Source of the DNA: JAGXLC01 sp964461045
GTDB taxonomy: Bacteria; Bacteroidota; Bacteroidia; Bacteroidales; UBA12077
Direction: 5' to 3'
Length of the DNA stretch: 64,000 bases
Assembly: GCA_964461045.1 (NCBI GenBank)
Contig: CAYWSJ010000003.1
Location: 1 to 64,000, forward strand
The notes beneath the pieces were generated by a model. The model did not search any database and was not told the DNA's origin. It saw nothing but the letters and a program-made list of their open reading frames with translations. Numbering within the stretch: the first letter of the stretch is position 1; each line of letters opens with the position of its first letter. Shown here one piece after another: positions 40,693 through 50,150 of this stretch. The position numbers and the translations under genes are program-made.

Positions 40693-43155
40693 ATGACTTG
40701 GAAGATAAAAACAAAAAATAGTCTGAACGATTTACTAGCCAGCGAAGAATCGGAACAACAATCTGAATTCATACCATTAATTACTGATGAAGATGAAGAT
40801 GCATTAAACAAAGTAGAAATCCCGGAGAGCATTCCAATTCTTCCCCTGAGAAACACAGTTCTTTTTCCGGGTGTTATTCTGCCGATAACTGTTGGCAGAG
40901 AAAAATCGGTACAATTAATAGAAGAAGTATATAACAATGATAAAGTTTTGGGAGCTATTGCCCAAAAAGACCCAAATGATGAGGACCCCAAGCAGAATGA
41001 TCTGCATGAAGCAGGCACCATTGCACAGATAATCAAAATACTGGAAATGCCTGATGGGAGCACCTCTGTAATCATTCAAGGCAAAAAAAGATTCAAACTC
41101 AATGAAATAGTTGAAGAAAAACCCTATCTAAGTGGAAAAGTCACAGAATTGGAGGATAAGAAACGTGATGCCAAAGGAAAAGAGTTTGAAGCCATTGTAG
41201 GGTCCTTGAAAGATATGTCTTTAAAAATCATTAAGTTATCAAGCAACATTCCGCAGGAAGCTTCATTTGCAGTTAAAAATATAGAAAACACAACATTCCT
41301 CATAAATTTCATCTGCTCAAACAGTGATATCGATCTTAAGGACAAACAAGATCTGCTTGAAACCAGCGATCTTAAAGAGCGCGGAGTTCGCCTGCTGGAA
41401 TTGCTGTCAAAAGAGGTTCAGATGCTGGAACTGAAGAACGATATTCAATCGAAAGTAAAAAGCGACCTGGATCAGCAGCAAAAGGAATATATGCTCCAGC
41501 AACAGATGAAGACCATACAGGATGAACTTGGAGGAAGTCCGCTTGAAAAAGAAATTGAAGAGTTGCGTGAAAAGGCAAAAAACAAAAAATGGAGCAAAGA
41601 AGTAGAAGAAACCTTCAATAAAGAACTTGACAAACTGCAAAGACTTAACCCTGCTGCGGGAGAATATTCTGTCCAGATGAATTACCTGAATACCCTCCTG
41701 GAACTTCCATGGAATGAATTCACTGAAGATAATTACGACCTGGAGCGAGCAGAAAAGATACTGGATGAAGATCACTTCGGATTGGAAAAAGTCAAAGAAC
41801 GAATCCTGGAATACCTGGCCGTATTAAAACTAAAGGGTGACCTTAAGTCCCCTATTCTCTGCCTCTACGGACCTCCCGGGGTAGGAAAAACCTCACTGGG
41901 TAAAAGTATTGCCAGGGCGCTTGGAAGAAAGTACATCAGAATGTCTCTTGGGGGACTGAGAGATGAAGCAGAAATCAGGGGGCACCGAAAGACATACATA
42001 GGTGCCATGCCCGGACGAATTATACAAAACATTAAAAAAGCAAAATCCTCTAATCCTGTTTATATTCTGGATGAGGTAGATAAAGTGGGTAATGATTTTC
42101 ATGGTGACCCCTCCTCTGCCCTCTTAGAAGTACTTGACCCTGAGCAAAACAATACGTTTTACGACAATTATCTTGAGCTGGAATTTGACCTTTCCAACGT
42201 AATGTTCATTGCAACAGCTAACACGGTTGAATCGATCAGCCCAATGCTTCGTGACAGAATGGAGATGATTGATGTAAGCGGATATATTGTTGAGGAAAAG
42301 ATAGAAATTGCCAAAAGGCATCTGGTGCCCAAGCAACTTGAAGCACATGGTCTTAAGAAAACTCAGATAACTTTTCCAAAGAAGACCCTTGAATACCTGA
42401 TTGAAAATCATACCAGGGAATCAGGAGTTCGTACGCTGGATAAAAAAATTGCCAAGATTATCAGAAGAATAGCTAAAGAAGTAGCTATTGACAAAAACTA
42501 CAAGAAAAAATTATCTCAGCAGGACATAAGGGAGATCTTGGGTCCTCCTGAATATTTCAAAGAAAAATACCAGGGAAATGAATATGCCGGAGTTGTTACA
42601 GGCCTTGCATGGACTCCCGCCGGAGGAGACATCATGTTTATCGAGAGCAGCCTTAGCAAAGGAAAAGGGAAACTGACCCTGACAGGAAACCTGGGTGACG
42701 TAATGAAAGAATCTGCCACAATTGCACTTGAATACATAAAATCACATGCTGAATCAATCGGGATCAACAAAGATGTGTTTGATAAATGGAATGTCCATAT
42801 TCACGTACCTGAGGGGGCAATACCAAAAGACGGTCCTTCTGCTGGCATCTCAATGGTTACTTCCCTGGCCTCTACTTTTACACAGCGGAAAATCAAAAAA
42901 AATGTTGCTATGACTGGGGAAACCACACTCAGAGGTAAAGTGCTGCCGGTTGGAGGTATAAAAGAAAAGATACTTGCTGCTAAAAGAGCCGGAATTACAG
43001 AAATTATTCTTTCAGAAAAAAACAGGAAAGACCTGGAAGAGATAAAAGATATCTACATTAAAGGATTGAAATTCCATTTTGTTAACAATTTAAGTGAAGT
43101 GTTAAATATAGCTTTACTGAAGCAAAAAGTTAAAAATCCTGTTCCTGTTGAATAA
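40693..43155 (+). CDS. lon: ATP-dependent protease Lon
   Basis: Lon degrades misfolded and regulatory proteins in the cytoplasm. This 820-aa protein has the LonN substrate-recognition domain (about 47-240, LRNTVLFPGV), a coiled-coil region (about 245-345), an AAA+ domain with Walker A GPPGVGKT at 393-400 and Walker B VYILDEVDKV, and the S16 protease domain with the dyad S716 (KDGPSAGIS) and K759 (KEKILAAKR). The first 45 residues are an acidic, Glu/Asp-rich extension common in Bacteroidota Lon. A terminator follows at 43171-43196. Confidence 0.98.
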   Translation: MTWKIKTKNSLNDLLASEESEQQSEFIPLITDEDEDALNKVEIPESIPILPLRNTVLFPGVILPITVGREKSVQLIEEVYNNDKVLGAIAQKDPNDEDPKQNDLHEAGTIAQIIKILEMPDGSTSVIIQGKKRFKLNEIVEEKPYLSGKVTELEDKKRDAKGKEFEAIVGSLKDMSLKIIKLSSNIPQEASFAVKNIENTTFLINFICSNSDIDLKDKQDLLETSDLKERGVRLLELLSKEVQMLELKNDIQSKVKSDLDQQQKEYMLQQQMKTIQDELGGSPLEKEIEELREKAKNKKWSKEVEETFNKELDKLQRLNPAAGEYSVQMNYLNTLLELPWNEFTEDNYDLERAEKILDEDHFGLEKVKERILEYLAVLKLKGDLKSPILCLYGPPGVGKTSLGKSIARALGRKYIRMSLGGLRDEAEIRGHRKTYIGAMPGRIIQNIKKAKSSNPVYILDEVDKVGNDFHGDPSSALLEVLDPEQNNTFYDNYLELEFDLSNVMFIATANTVESISPMLRDRMEMIDVSGYIVEEKIEIAKRHLVPKQLEAHGLKKTQITFPKKTLEYLIENHTRESGVRTLDKKIAKIIRRIAKEVAIDKNYKKKLSQQDIREILGPPEYFKEKYQGNEYAGVVTGLAWTPAGGDIMFIESSLSKGKGKLTLTGNLGDVMKESATIALEYIKSHAESIGINKDVFDKWNVHIHVPEGAIPKDGPSAGISMVTSLASTFTQRKIKKNVAMTGETTLRGKVLPVGGIKEKILAAKRAGITEIILSEKNRKDLEEIKDIYIKGLKFHFVNNLSEVLNIALLKQKVKNPVPVE

Positions 43156-43170
43156 ATAACAAAATAATGA

Positions 43171-43196
43171 AGCAGGGCAAAGTGCTCTGCTTTTTT
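43171..43196 (+). terminator. Terminator after lon
   Basis: An AGCAG-G-GCA/TGC-T-CTGCT stem with a 3-base loop is followed by six T, 15 bases past the stop. Confidence 0.85.
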
Positions 43197-43252
43197 ATTT
43201 ATCAATCAATTTACTTATTTTTAACAAAATCTAATTTTTACAACTAAACCAA

Positions 43253-43783
43253 ATGAAAATGAATTTTGCAATACTCGTAGGTATCTTGTTTGTTCTTATT
43301 GGAATATCCATAATATTGCGCACAGTGCTTAATATTGATATACCAATTGTGAAAATATTCTTTGCGGTCATTTTAATTTATATTGGAGTAAGAATGCTTA
43401 CAGGCCCTTTTGCTTTCACCAATATTAAATCAGGAGAAAATGCAGTAATTTTTGGAGAATCAACTTTCAGAAGCATTCCCAAAGAAAATGAATACAAAAT
43501 ACTATTCGGTCATGGAAAAATTGACTTGCGGGATGTTGATTCTACAGATATTCCTGAAAAATTAACCATTCATGTACTATTTGGCGGAGCTGATCTGTAT
43601 CTCGATAAAGATATTCCCGTAAAAATAAAATCAGATGCAGCATTTGCAAAAGCAGAAATGCCTGATGGCAGGAATACTTCTTTTGGAAATATAAATTATG
43701 AAAATTCCGGTGACAGTACCAGGCAAACTTTGTACATTGAAAGTCACGTTGTTTTCGGGGAATTTCAAGCTTTTCACAGATAA
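43253..43783 (+). CDS. LiaF-like membrane protein
   Basis: This 176-aa protein has two or three N-terminal membrane spans (about 5-65) and a C-terminal beta-rich domain (about 75-176) repeating the pattern ENAVIFGE, KILFGHGKIDL, VLFGGADLYL and HVVFGEFQAF. This is the LiaF-like (cell-wall-active antibiotics response) or DUF2154/DUF1707-related fold. Relatives repress the LiaSR envelope-stress system in Firmicutes, but no LiaSR pair is nearby, so its role here is unknown. Terminators lie on both sides, so it is likely transcribed alone. Confidence 0.82.
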   Translation: MKMNFAILVGILFVLIGISIILRTVLNIDIPIVKIFFAVILIYIGVRMLTGPFAFTNIKSGENAVIFGESTFRSIPKENEYKILFGHGKIDLRDVDSTDIPEKLTIHVLFGGADLYLDKDIPVKIKSDAAFAKAEMPDGRNTSFGNINYENSGDSTRQTLYIESHVVFGEFQAFHR

Positions 43784-43785
43784 AA

Positions 43786-43814
43786 AAAGGATGCCTCCGG
43801 AAAAGACATCCTTT
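43786..43814. terminator. Bidirectional terminator between LiaF-like and tricorn-like genes
   Basis: An 8-bp stem AAAGGATG/CATCCTTT has a T run on the minus strand (TTTTTTT) and a short one on the plus strand. It sits between two convergent genes. Confidence 0.82.
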
Positions 43815-43833
43815 AAATAACATAAAAATTTTC

Positions 43834-46800
43834 TTAATTTGCCTGTTCATCCTCTAAAAATGGCTTATGTTCAGGCCATTTCACAGGATTTTCATCTATT
43901 TCATCCATTACTTCTTCTATGGCTTTTCTAAGTTGTACATCCTTCCCTTCGGACATTTTTTCCGAATCAAGCTCAATTCTGATATTTGGTGTTACACCTT
44001 CATTCTCAATAATCCAGTTTCCTTCCGGGTCATAAATTCTGTAATCAGGAGCTGTTAGCATTCCGCCATCAATAAGCGGAATAAACTGAGAAACACCAAC
44101 GAGTCCACCCCAGGTTCGTGTACCAATAATCTTTCCCATATCGAGCTTTCGGAACTCATACGGCAGCATATCGCCACCAGAACCGGCATATTTATTTGTC
44201 AGACAAACCATATGTGCTGTGGTTGTAGTTGGCGGAATAGTCTGATCATGAGAATACCGTCTTGTCCAGTAAGCCAGTGGTTTAGTATTTAATCTGTTCA
44301 GGAAGATATAAGGATCCAATCCACCGCTGTTAAACCTTCCGTCAATAATAAGTCCGTCTTTTCTCAATTGTGAGTAAAAATATCTTGGAAAGAAGGTAGC
44401 TGAACCCATATAAGTATCAGGAAAATGAATATAACCTACTTTTCCGTCTGTCAACTCATTTACTTTTATCCTGTTTCTCTCAACCCAATTAATGTAACGA
44501 AGACTGCGTTCGCTTCTTAATGGTTTTACCATTATCTCTCTTGCAGTCTGTATGTCAGTATTTTCATTTACAAGTAACCTTATTTGTTCATTTGCCTGAC
44601 CCTGAAAATAACTGTAGATGTTTTTATCTCCGGTTACTTCTTCTCCATTAACGGCCAGTAAATAATCACCTGCTTCAACATTAACTCCGGGTTTGTCTAA
44701 TGGTGATTTGGCAGAACGATTCCAGGAAGCATCGCGGAGTATTTTTTTAAATTGATAACGATTCGCTTTTTCATCAATTTTATAATCTGCTCCCAGCATA
44801 CCGACATTAACGGATTCTGCCTCACGCTTTTTGTCACCTCCAAAAATATAAGTATGAGAAGTATTCAGTTCTCCTATCAATTCACCAATAAGATATCTTA
44901 CATCCTGTCTGCAGGTAGCTCGATCCAATAATGCACCATATTTCTTATGCATTTGATTCCAATCAACACCGTGCATTCCTTCTTCATAATAAAAATCTCT
45001 TTCCATTCTCCAGGCTTCATTAAATATCTGATTCCACTCTTTCCTGGGTTGAAGCAACATTTCCAGCTCTGACAGATCAAGTGGATGTCCTTTGCTATTG
45101 GTTTCTTTTACACTAATGATTCCTACTTTCTCTCCACGCTTATAGGCAATACTATTCCCGTCGCCGGAAAGCTTGTATGATTCCACACTACTGATAACCT
45201 CTCTTTTCTCCCTTGATTTTAGATCAAAAGCATAAAGGTTCATGGTTCTTACTTCCCTGAATTCAAACCTGTTAAAATCACCTTCTTCCTTATCCATGAA
45301 AAACAATGAATTATCATTCACAGAAAGATAGCGGTAATTTCCCGGAGATAATGGTAATTCTTCTATTCTATTGGGAAGTCCTTCAAAATCAATCTCAACC
45401 TGTTTGCTGCCTGATTTTTCTTTTTCTTTATTACTAACGGCCTCATCATTTCTAAGAGGTAAGAATGGTTTGCCCTCTTTTTGCAGAGTCAGGGCAAAAA
45501 TTCCGGCAACATCTTTATATACCATTTCCCATTCAAAATCACCAAAAACAGGATTAAAATAGCGATTTGAAACGAATAACAGGTGATTCCCATCACTGGT
45601 GAATACCGGATGAAAGTCATTAAACAGGTTTTGACTTACATTATGTGCTTTTTTGTTTTCCAGTGAATAAACAAATACCTGGAAGACCTGCTTTTTTGTC
45701 ATTTTTGAATAGGCAAGATAACGGCTGTCCGGTGACCAGGAAAAATCGTAAATTGGCTTTTCATCTATTGGTACATCAACCGATTCGTATTCCGCTTTAT
45801 CAACCTTAACAATTTTTTCATTTTCAACATTCAGGAAATAAAGCGTCAGAGTTTGATCGGTAAAGGCAATTTTCTTTCCATCAGGTGACCATCTTAAAGT
45901 ATGACGATAACCCTTCTCATGATTTGTGAGCTTAACGGCTTTTTCCTTTCCTTTTGCATCAATAATATGAATTTCATATTCCCCGCTTTGATCAGATAAG
46001 TAGGCTACTTTTTCCCCGTCAGGAGACCATGCCGGATCTTTATCGCGTGCACCAGAGGACTCCGTCAGGTTATAAACTGCTCCGTGATTCCTCGGAACAT
46101 TAAAAACTTCTCCGCGTGCTTCTATTAAGGCTCTCTGACCATTAGGGGCTATCCCTATTCCGGTAATATATTCTTTTAATTTAATTCTTCTTGCTCTTGC
46201 TTCAGGTGCATCATTTCCAATTGTTATATCAATTTTCTTTTTTGCACCATTATTTATATCCAGAACCCAGATATCTCCGCCATGTTCGTAAACAATCTTA
46301 TTTTTTCCTGCACTGGGTCTTCTAACATCATACTTGTTATGGTCTGTCAGCTGAGTTATTTTATCACCTTGTGGGGTGATAGAATACAAATTTAAATGAC
46401 CATCCCTGTCAGAAGAGAAATAGATCTTATCATCTATCCACATTGGAATTCTGTCGGTTCCTTCAAAATCAGTTAACTGTTTTTCCTTCTTATCCTCAAG
46501 ATCATACAGGTATATTTCCTGCGCTCTGCCACCTTTGTAGCGTTTCCAGGTCCTGTTTTCCCGTGCAGTTTTATTAAACGCTATCTTTTTACCATCAGGT
46601 GACAAACTCCCGCGGGCCGCCTCAACCAGGATCATTGGCTCTGGCAATCCTCCATCAGGCGAAACAGAATAAATACGGGTTGTCGGAATACCTGTTCCAG
46701 GCGCCCGGCTAGAGGTAAACAAAATTTTATTTTCAGTTGGATGCCAGCCTATCACCTCATCATAATCAGGATGATAAGTTAAACGGGTAATATCCCCTCC

Positions 46801-47103
46801 CTGATTGTTCATAACGTATACATCTGAATTTCCGTCATACTCACCGGTAAAAGCAATATATTCACCATCAGGGGAAAATTTTGGAAACTTCTCTTCTCCA
46901 TCATGGATCGTAAGACGTTGTGCTTCTCCTCCTTCTGAAGGAACTATCCAAATATCTTCTCCTGAAACAAAGACAACTTTATCTTTATGAATATCCGGGA
47001 AACGCAGCAAAGGAGTGTTTTCTGCACCCAATAGCCGGGTTGAATTTCCAATCAAGAAGATTGCAAAAATCATTACTGTAATAAAATTGGATTGTTTTTT
47101 CAT
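43834..47103 (-). CDS. Tricorn protease-like S41 family peptidase
   Basis: This 1089-aa exported protease has a signal peptide (about 1-26). Residues about 30-670 are TolB/WD40-like beta-propellers with repeated WSPDGxxIA strands (for example WSPDGEKVAYLSDQSG), forming two propellers like those of archaeal tricorn. A C1 domain follows (about 680-770, with ELNTSHTYIFGGD holding the catalytic histidine). Then comes a PDZ domain (about 775-865) and the S41 catalytic domain, with nucleophile serine in YAGSGGDMLPYEF. Unlike cytoplasmic archaeal tricorn, the signal peptide places it in the periplasm. It should degrade peptides from larger proteases. Confidence 0.93.
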   Translation of the reverse strand: MKKQSNFITVMIFAIFLIGNSTRLLGAENTPLLRFPDIHKDKVVFVSGEDIWIVPSEGGEAQRLTIHDGEEKFPKFSPDGEYIAFTGEYDGNSDVYVMNNQGGDITRLTYHPDYDEVIGWHPTENKILFTSSRAPGTGIPTTRIYSVSPDGGLPEPMILVEAARGSLSPDGKKIAFNKTARENRTWKRYKGGRAQEIYLYDLEDKKEKQLTDFEGTDRIPMWIDDKIYFSSDRDGHLNLYSITPQGDKITQLTDHNKYDVRRPSAGKNKIVYEHGGDIWVLDINNGAKKKIDITIGNDAPEARARRIKLKEYITGIGIAPNGQRALIEARGEVFNVPRNHGAVYNLTESSGARDKDPAWSPDGEKVAYLSDQSGEYEIHIIDAKGKEKAVKLTNHEKGYRHTLRWSPDGKKIAFTDQTLTLYFLNVENEKIVKVDKAEYESVDVPIDEKPIYDFSWSPDSRYLAYSKMTKKQVFQVFVYSLENKKAHNVSQNLFNDFHPVFTSDGNHLLFVSNRYFNPVFGDFEWEMVYKDVAGIFALTLQKEGKPFLPLRNDEAVSNKEKEKSGSKQVEIDFEGLPNRIEELPLSPGNYRYLSVNDNSLFFMDKEEGDFNRFEFREVRTMNLYAFDLKSREKREVISSVESYKLSGDGNSIAYKRGEKVGIISVKETNSKGHPLDLSELEMLLQPRKEWNQIFNEAWRMERDFYYEEGMHGVDWNQMHKKYGALLDRATCRQDVRYLIGELIGELNTSHTYIFGGDKKREAESVNVGMLGADYKIDEKANRYQFKKILRDASWNRSAKSPLDKPGVNVEAGDYLLAVNGEEVTGDKNIYSYFQGQANEQIRLLVNENTDIQTAREIMVKPLRSERSLRYINWVERNRIKVNELTDGKVGYIHFPDTYMGSATFFPRYFYSQLRKDGLIIDGRFNSGGLDPYIFLNRLNTKPLAYWTRRYSHDQTIPPTTTTAHMVCLTNKYAGSGGDMLPYEFRKLDMGKIIGTRTWGGLVGVSQFIPLIDGGMLTAPDYRIYDPEGNWIIENEGVTPNIRIELDSEKMSEGKDVQLRKAIEEVMDEIDENPVKWPEHKPFLEDEQAN

Positions 47104-47291
47104 AATTTTTATTTTTTAATGAATATTTTATTTAACAAGAATAATACAAGTTAAAAATTAAATCAACCTAAATACAATTCCAAATTGAATATCTGCAAAT
47201 TAACAGTAAGTAAGACTTTAGAAAAACCAAATAGTTTACAAATAAACCAATATAGCAAATTTATTTTTAGAATATTACAAAATTCTTTCTT

Positions 47292-47798
47292 CTAATAGAC
47301 AGAATCCTCCAGAATAATAACTGATTTCTGAACTACCAGGTTGTTTGGAATATTTACTTTAAGTCCTTCTTCTGTCTCCAGCTCAAGAGAAAACATACTC
47401 ATATCCTTTACAACACCAACAATAGAATTATCTCCATCAACAATTTTGATTTTATCATAAATACGGAAAGAGTAATTAAAAAATAAAATAAGGGAAGCTG
47501 TAATATTACTTAGCAAAGACCATGAAGCAAAAAAAGCAATACCCACAATTCCGAAGAAGGAGGCAAAATAAACGGGAAGTCCTTCAATATTAAAACCCCA
47601 TATAACAGACAAAAAAACAAGAAAAAGAATAGCAAACAGCAATGTAATTACCTTTTTAGCATAAAATGTCCTCCGTTCATGAAAAGAATGCTTTTTCCCG
47701 AAAAAACTAATCCACCTTCTTAACAGTGAAATAACAATAACAAAGAGGACCAAAGCCCCAACAGATAAAGAAATTTGTATTAATACTTTCGCAGACAT
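47292..47798 (-). CDS. Short MscS-type mechanosensitive channel
   Basis: This 168-aa protein has three or four membrane spans and the pore-lining helix followed by the beta domain of MscS channels (FGIVGIAFFASWSLLSNITA, then IYDKIKIVDGDNSIVG). It lacks the C-terminal alpha/beta vestibule of full-size MscS, making it a short form. The family opens on membrane tension to release solutes in hypo-osmotic shock. It is divergent from a cation-chloride-cotransporter-like gene (71-base spacer), so both may take part in osmotic or ion balance. Confidence 0.88.
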   Translation of the reverse strand: MSAKVLIQISLSVGALVLFVIVISLLRRWISFFGKKHSFHERRTFYAKKVITLLFAILFLVFLSVIWGFNIEGLPVYFASFFGIVGIAFFASWSLLSNITASLILFFNYSFRIYDKIKIVDGDNSIVGVVKDMSMFSLELETEEGLKVNIPNNLVVQKSVIILEDSVY

Positions 47799-47869
47799 CA
47801 GAAATTAATTATTTTGGTTATAAATTTAACAATCAAAAATATATTAAATTTATATAAAAAATACAAAGT

Positions 47870-50089
47870 ATGAGTTCCAACGGAAAGAATAAATTCAGTA
47901 CTCTGCCTGTTTTTTTTACAGCCATATCAACCATACTTGGTGCTATTTTATTTTTACGGTTTGGATTTGCTGTTGGAAAACTTGGTTTTTTTGGTGTTTT
48001 ACTGATCATTTTACTCGGTCATTTAGTAACTATTCCTACCGCATTTGCCATTTCAGAAATAGCCACGAACCAGAGAGTAAAAGGAGGAGGAGAATACTAT
48101 ATCATCTCCCGTTCATTTGGACTTAACATTGGATCCACAATAGGGATAGCCTTATATCTTTCTCAGGCAATTAGTGTAGCCTTCTATGTAATAGCCTTCA
48201 CTGAAGCTTTTGAACCGGTATTCAATCTGCTCAGAGAAGACTACGGAATTTATTTGCCAAGACAGGCGATAAGTTTGCCTGCTATGGGTATTCTTGCCCT
48301 GCTGATTCTTAAAAAGGGGGCCAACATGGGTGTAAAAGCTTTATACTTTGTTGTGGCTATTTTAGGTTTTTCGTTATTAATGTTCTTCATAGGCCAGACA
48401 GAATATTCTGAAACAGCCAGGGCAGGAATTACAGAAAATCCGGTAAGAAATTTCGATGACTTTTTTATGGTTTTTGCAATTATCTTTCCTGCGTTTACAG
48501 GAATGACTGCTGGTGTTGGATTATCGGGTGATCTGAAAAATCCGGGTAAATCAATTCCAAAAGGAACTTTGCTGGCGACTTTTATTGGACTGATTATTTA
48601 TGTTTTCATTGGGCTAAAACTTGTCCACTCTGCCAAGCCACAGGATATGGTAGATATACAATTAATTATGAGCGAAATAGCATATGGAGGAAGCATAATT
48701 ATCCCCCTAGGCCTGGCGGCCTCTACCATCTCTTCTGCTCTGGGCTCAGTTATGGTAGCTCCCAGAACTCTTCAGGCACTCGGAGCTGACCAGGCCTTTC
48801 CGGGAAAATCTGCAAACCGGTTTCTGGCAAAAGGCAAAAAAGACAATAACGAACCTGTAAATGCTTCTCTTGTAACTGTGATTATTGCTTTTGCTTTTGT
48901 AGCATACGGAGAAGTGAATGCAGTGGCTTCAATTATTTCTATGTTTTTTATGGTTACCTATGGTTCTTTATGCCTGATCTCATTCCTCAATCATTTTGGA
49001 GCTCCTCCCTCCTACAGGCCTTCATTCCGTTCCAACTGGCTGCTCTCACTCATAGGTTTTGTTTTCTCAGTTTATCTCATGTTCAGAATAGATGCCTTAT
49101 ATGCCGGGATAGCTATTGTATTGATGATTTTACTCTATTCATACATTAGCTACTATCACAAAGAAAGACAAGGACTTGAAGCCATCTTTAGGAGTACGCT
49201 CTTCCAGATCAACAGGAACTTACAGATTTACCTTCAAAAAACGCAACGCCTTAAAGAAAAAATAAGCTGGCATCCTTCAGTAGTTTGCGTTTCCGATATT
49301 GAATCTGACAGAGAAAATGCTTTCAACCTTCTTACCTGGCTATCGCACAAATATGGTTTCGGAACTTATATTAAGTATATTCCAGGCTATCTTTCAAACG
49401 AAAACTATGAAAAATCTAAAAAAGAATTAAAAAAACTAATTGATAAGACTTACTATAAAGACAGTCATGTATATGTAGACACCATCATTTCCCCGTCTTA
49501 CACTTCTGCCATAGCTCAGATAATTCAGTTACCGGGAATTTCAGGACTGGAAAACAACATGATCCTCTTTGAATTTGAAAAGAGAAATCCTGATAAACTC
49601 GAACAAATTGTAGAAAACATATCGCTTGTGAGAGCAGCTAATTATGATGTATGTGTCTTAGGGGGTACAAATAAATCAGTAAACTACAGGCAAGGTATTC
49701 ATATATGGATTAAAAAATTTGATCTTAAAAATATAAACCTGATGATATTGTTGAGTTACATTATTATGGGCGCCCCGGAATGGAGAAAAAGCAGCATAAA
49801 GATATTTTATTTAACTACCCAGAACGACAGGGATGAATCAAAAAAACAACTCATAAATGTGGTTAAAAATGGACGTTTACCAATTTCACTAAAAAATGTT
49901 GAGTTTATTCTTCTTGATGAAGAAACCAAACCAAGAGACATTATTAATGAAAAATCAGAAAATGCAGGTTTGACACTAATCGGTTTTCTCAATGAACAAC
50001 TAAAACATGAAGGTAAAAACCTGTTTACTGGTTATGACAATCTTGGCGACATATTGTTTGTAAACGCAAAACAGGAAAAGCACATTTAA
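47870..50089 (+). CDS. APC-superfamily transporter, cation-chloride cotransporter-like
   Basis: This 739-aa protein has about 12 membrane spans in residues 12-440, with the opening ISTILGAILFLRFGFAVGKL typical of the SLC12 (Na-K-Cl and K-Cl cotransporter) and amino acid permease superfamily. Its soluble C-terminal domain (about 450-739) matches the SLC12-type regulatory region in layout. Bacterial members transport ions with chloride or amino acids. Length and C-domain favour a cation-chloride-type carrier over a simple amino acid permease. It is divergent from a short MscS gene; the shared 71-base spacer contains a TATTTTTG -7 box for the MscS side (47841-47834). Confidence 0.88.
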   Translation: MSSNGKNKFSTLPVFFTAISTILGAILFLRFGFAVGKLGFFGVLLIILLGHLVTIPTAFAISEIATNQRVKGGGEYYIISRSFGLNIGSTIGIALYLSQAISVAFYVIAFTEAFEPVFNLLREDYGIYLPRQAISLPAMGILALLILKKGANMGVKALYFVVAILGFSLLMFFIGQTEYSETARAGITENPVRNFDDFFMVFAIIFPAFTGMTAGVGLSGDLKNPGKSIPKGTLLATFIGLIIYVFIGLKLVHSAKPQDMVDIQLIMSEIAYGGSIIIPLGLAASTISSALGSVMVAPRTLQALGADQAFPGKSANRFLAKGKKDNNEPVNASLVTVIIAFAFVAYGEVNAVASIISMFFMVTYGSLCLISFLNHFGAPPSYRPSFRSNWLLSLIGFVFSVYLMFRIDALYAGIAIVLMILLYSYISYYHKERQGLEAIFRSTLFQINRNLQIYLQKTQRLKEKISWHPSVVCVSDIESDRENAFNLLTWLSHKYGFGTYIKYIPGYLSNENYEKSKKELKKLIDKTYYKDSHVYVDTIISPSYTSAIAQIIQLPGISGLENNMILFEFEKRNPDKLEQIVENISLVRAANYDVCVLGGTNKSVNYRQGIHIWIKKFDLKNINLMILLSYIIMGAPEWRKSSIKIFYLTTQNDRDESKKQLINVVKNGRLPISLKNVEFILLDEETKPRDIINEKSENAGLTLIGFLNEQLKHEGKNLFTGYDNLGDILFVNAKQEKHI

Positions 50090-50150
50090 ATTAATTCTTT
50101 TCAAACATAAATTCCTTTTTATCGTTCTAAATAGAACAAACCAATGATCT

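Noticed and set aside
41372..41775. Minus-strand frames within lon
   Set aside because: Antisense shadows of a clear Lon protease gene.
43867..47103. Possible fusion or frameshift in the 1089-aa tricorn-like gene
   Set aside because: The domain order (propellers, C1, PDZ, S41) is that of full-length tricorn-type proteases, so the length is normal.
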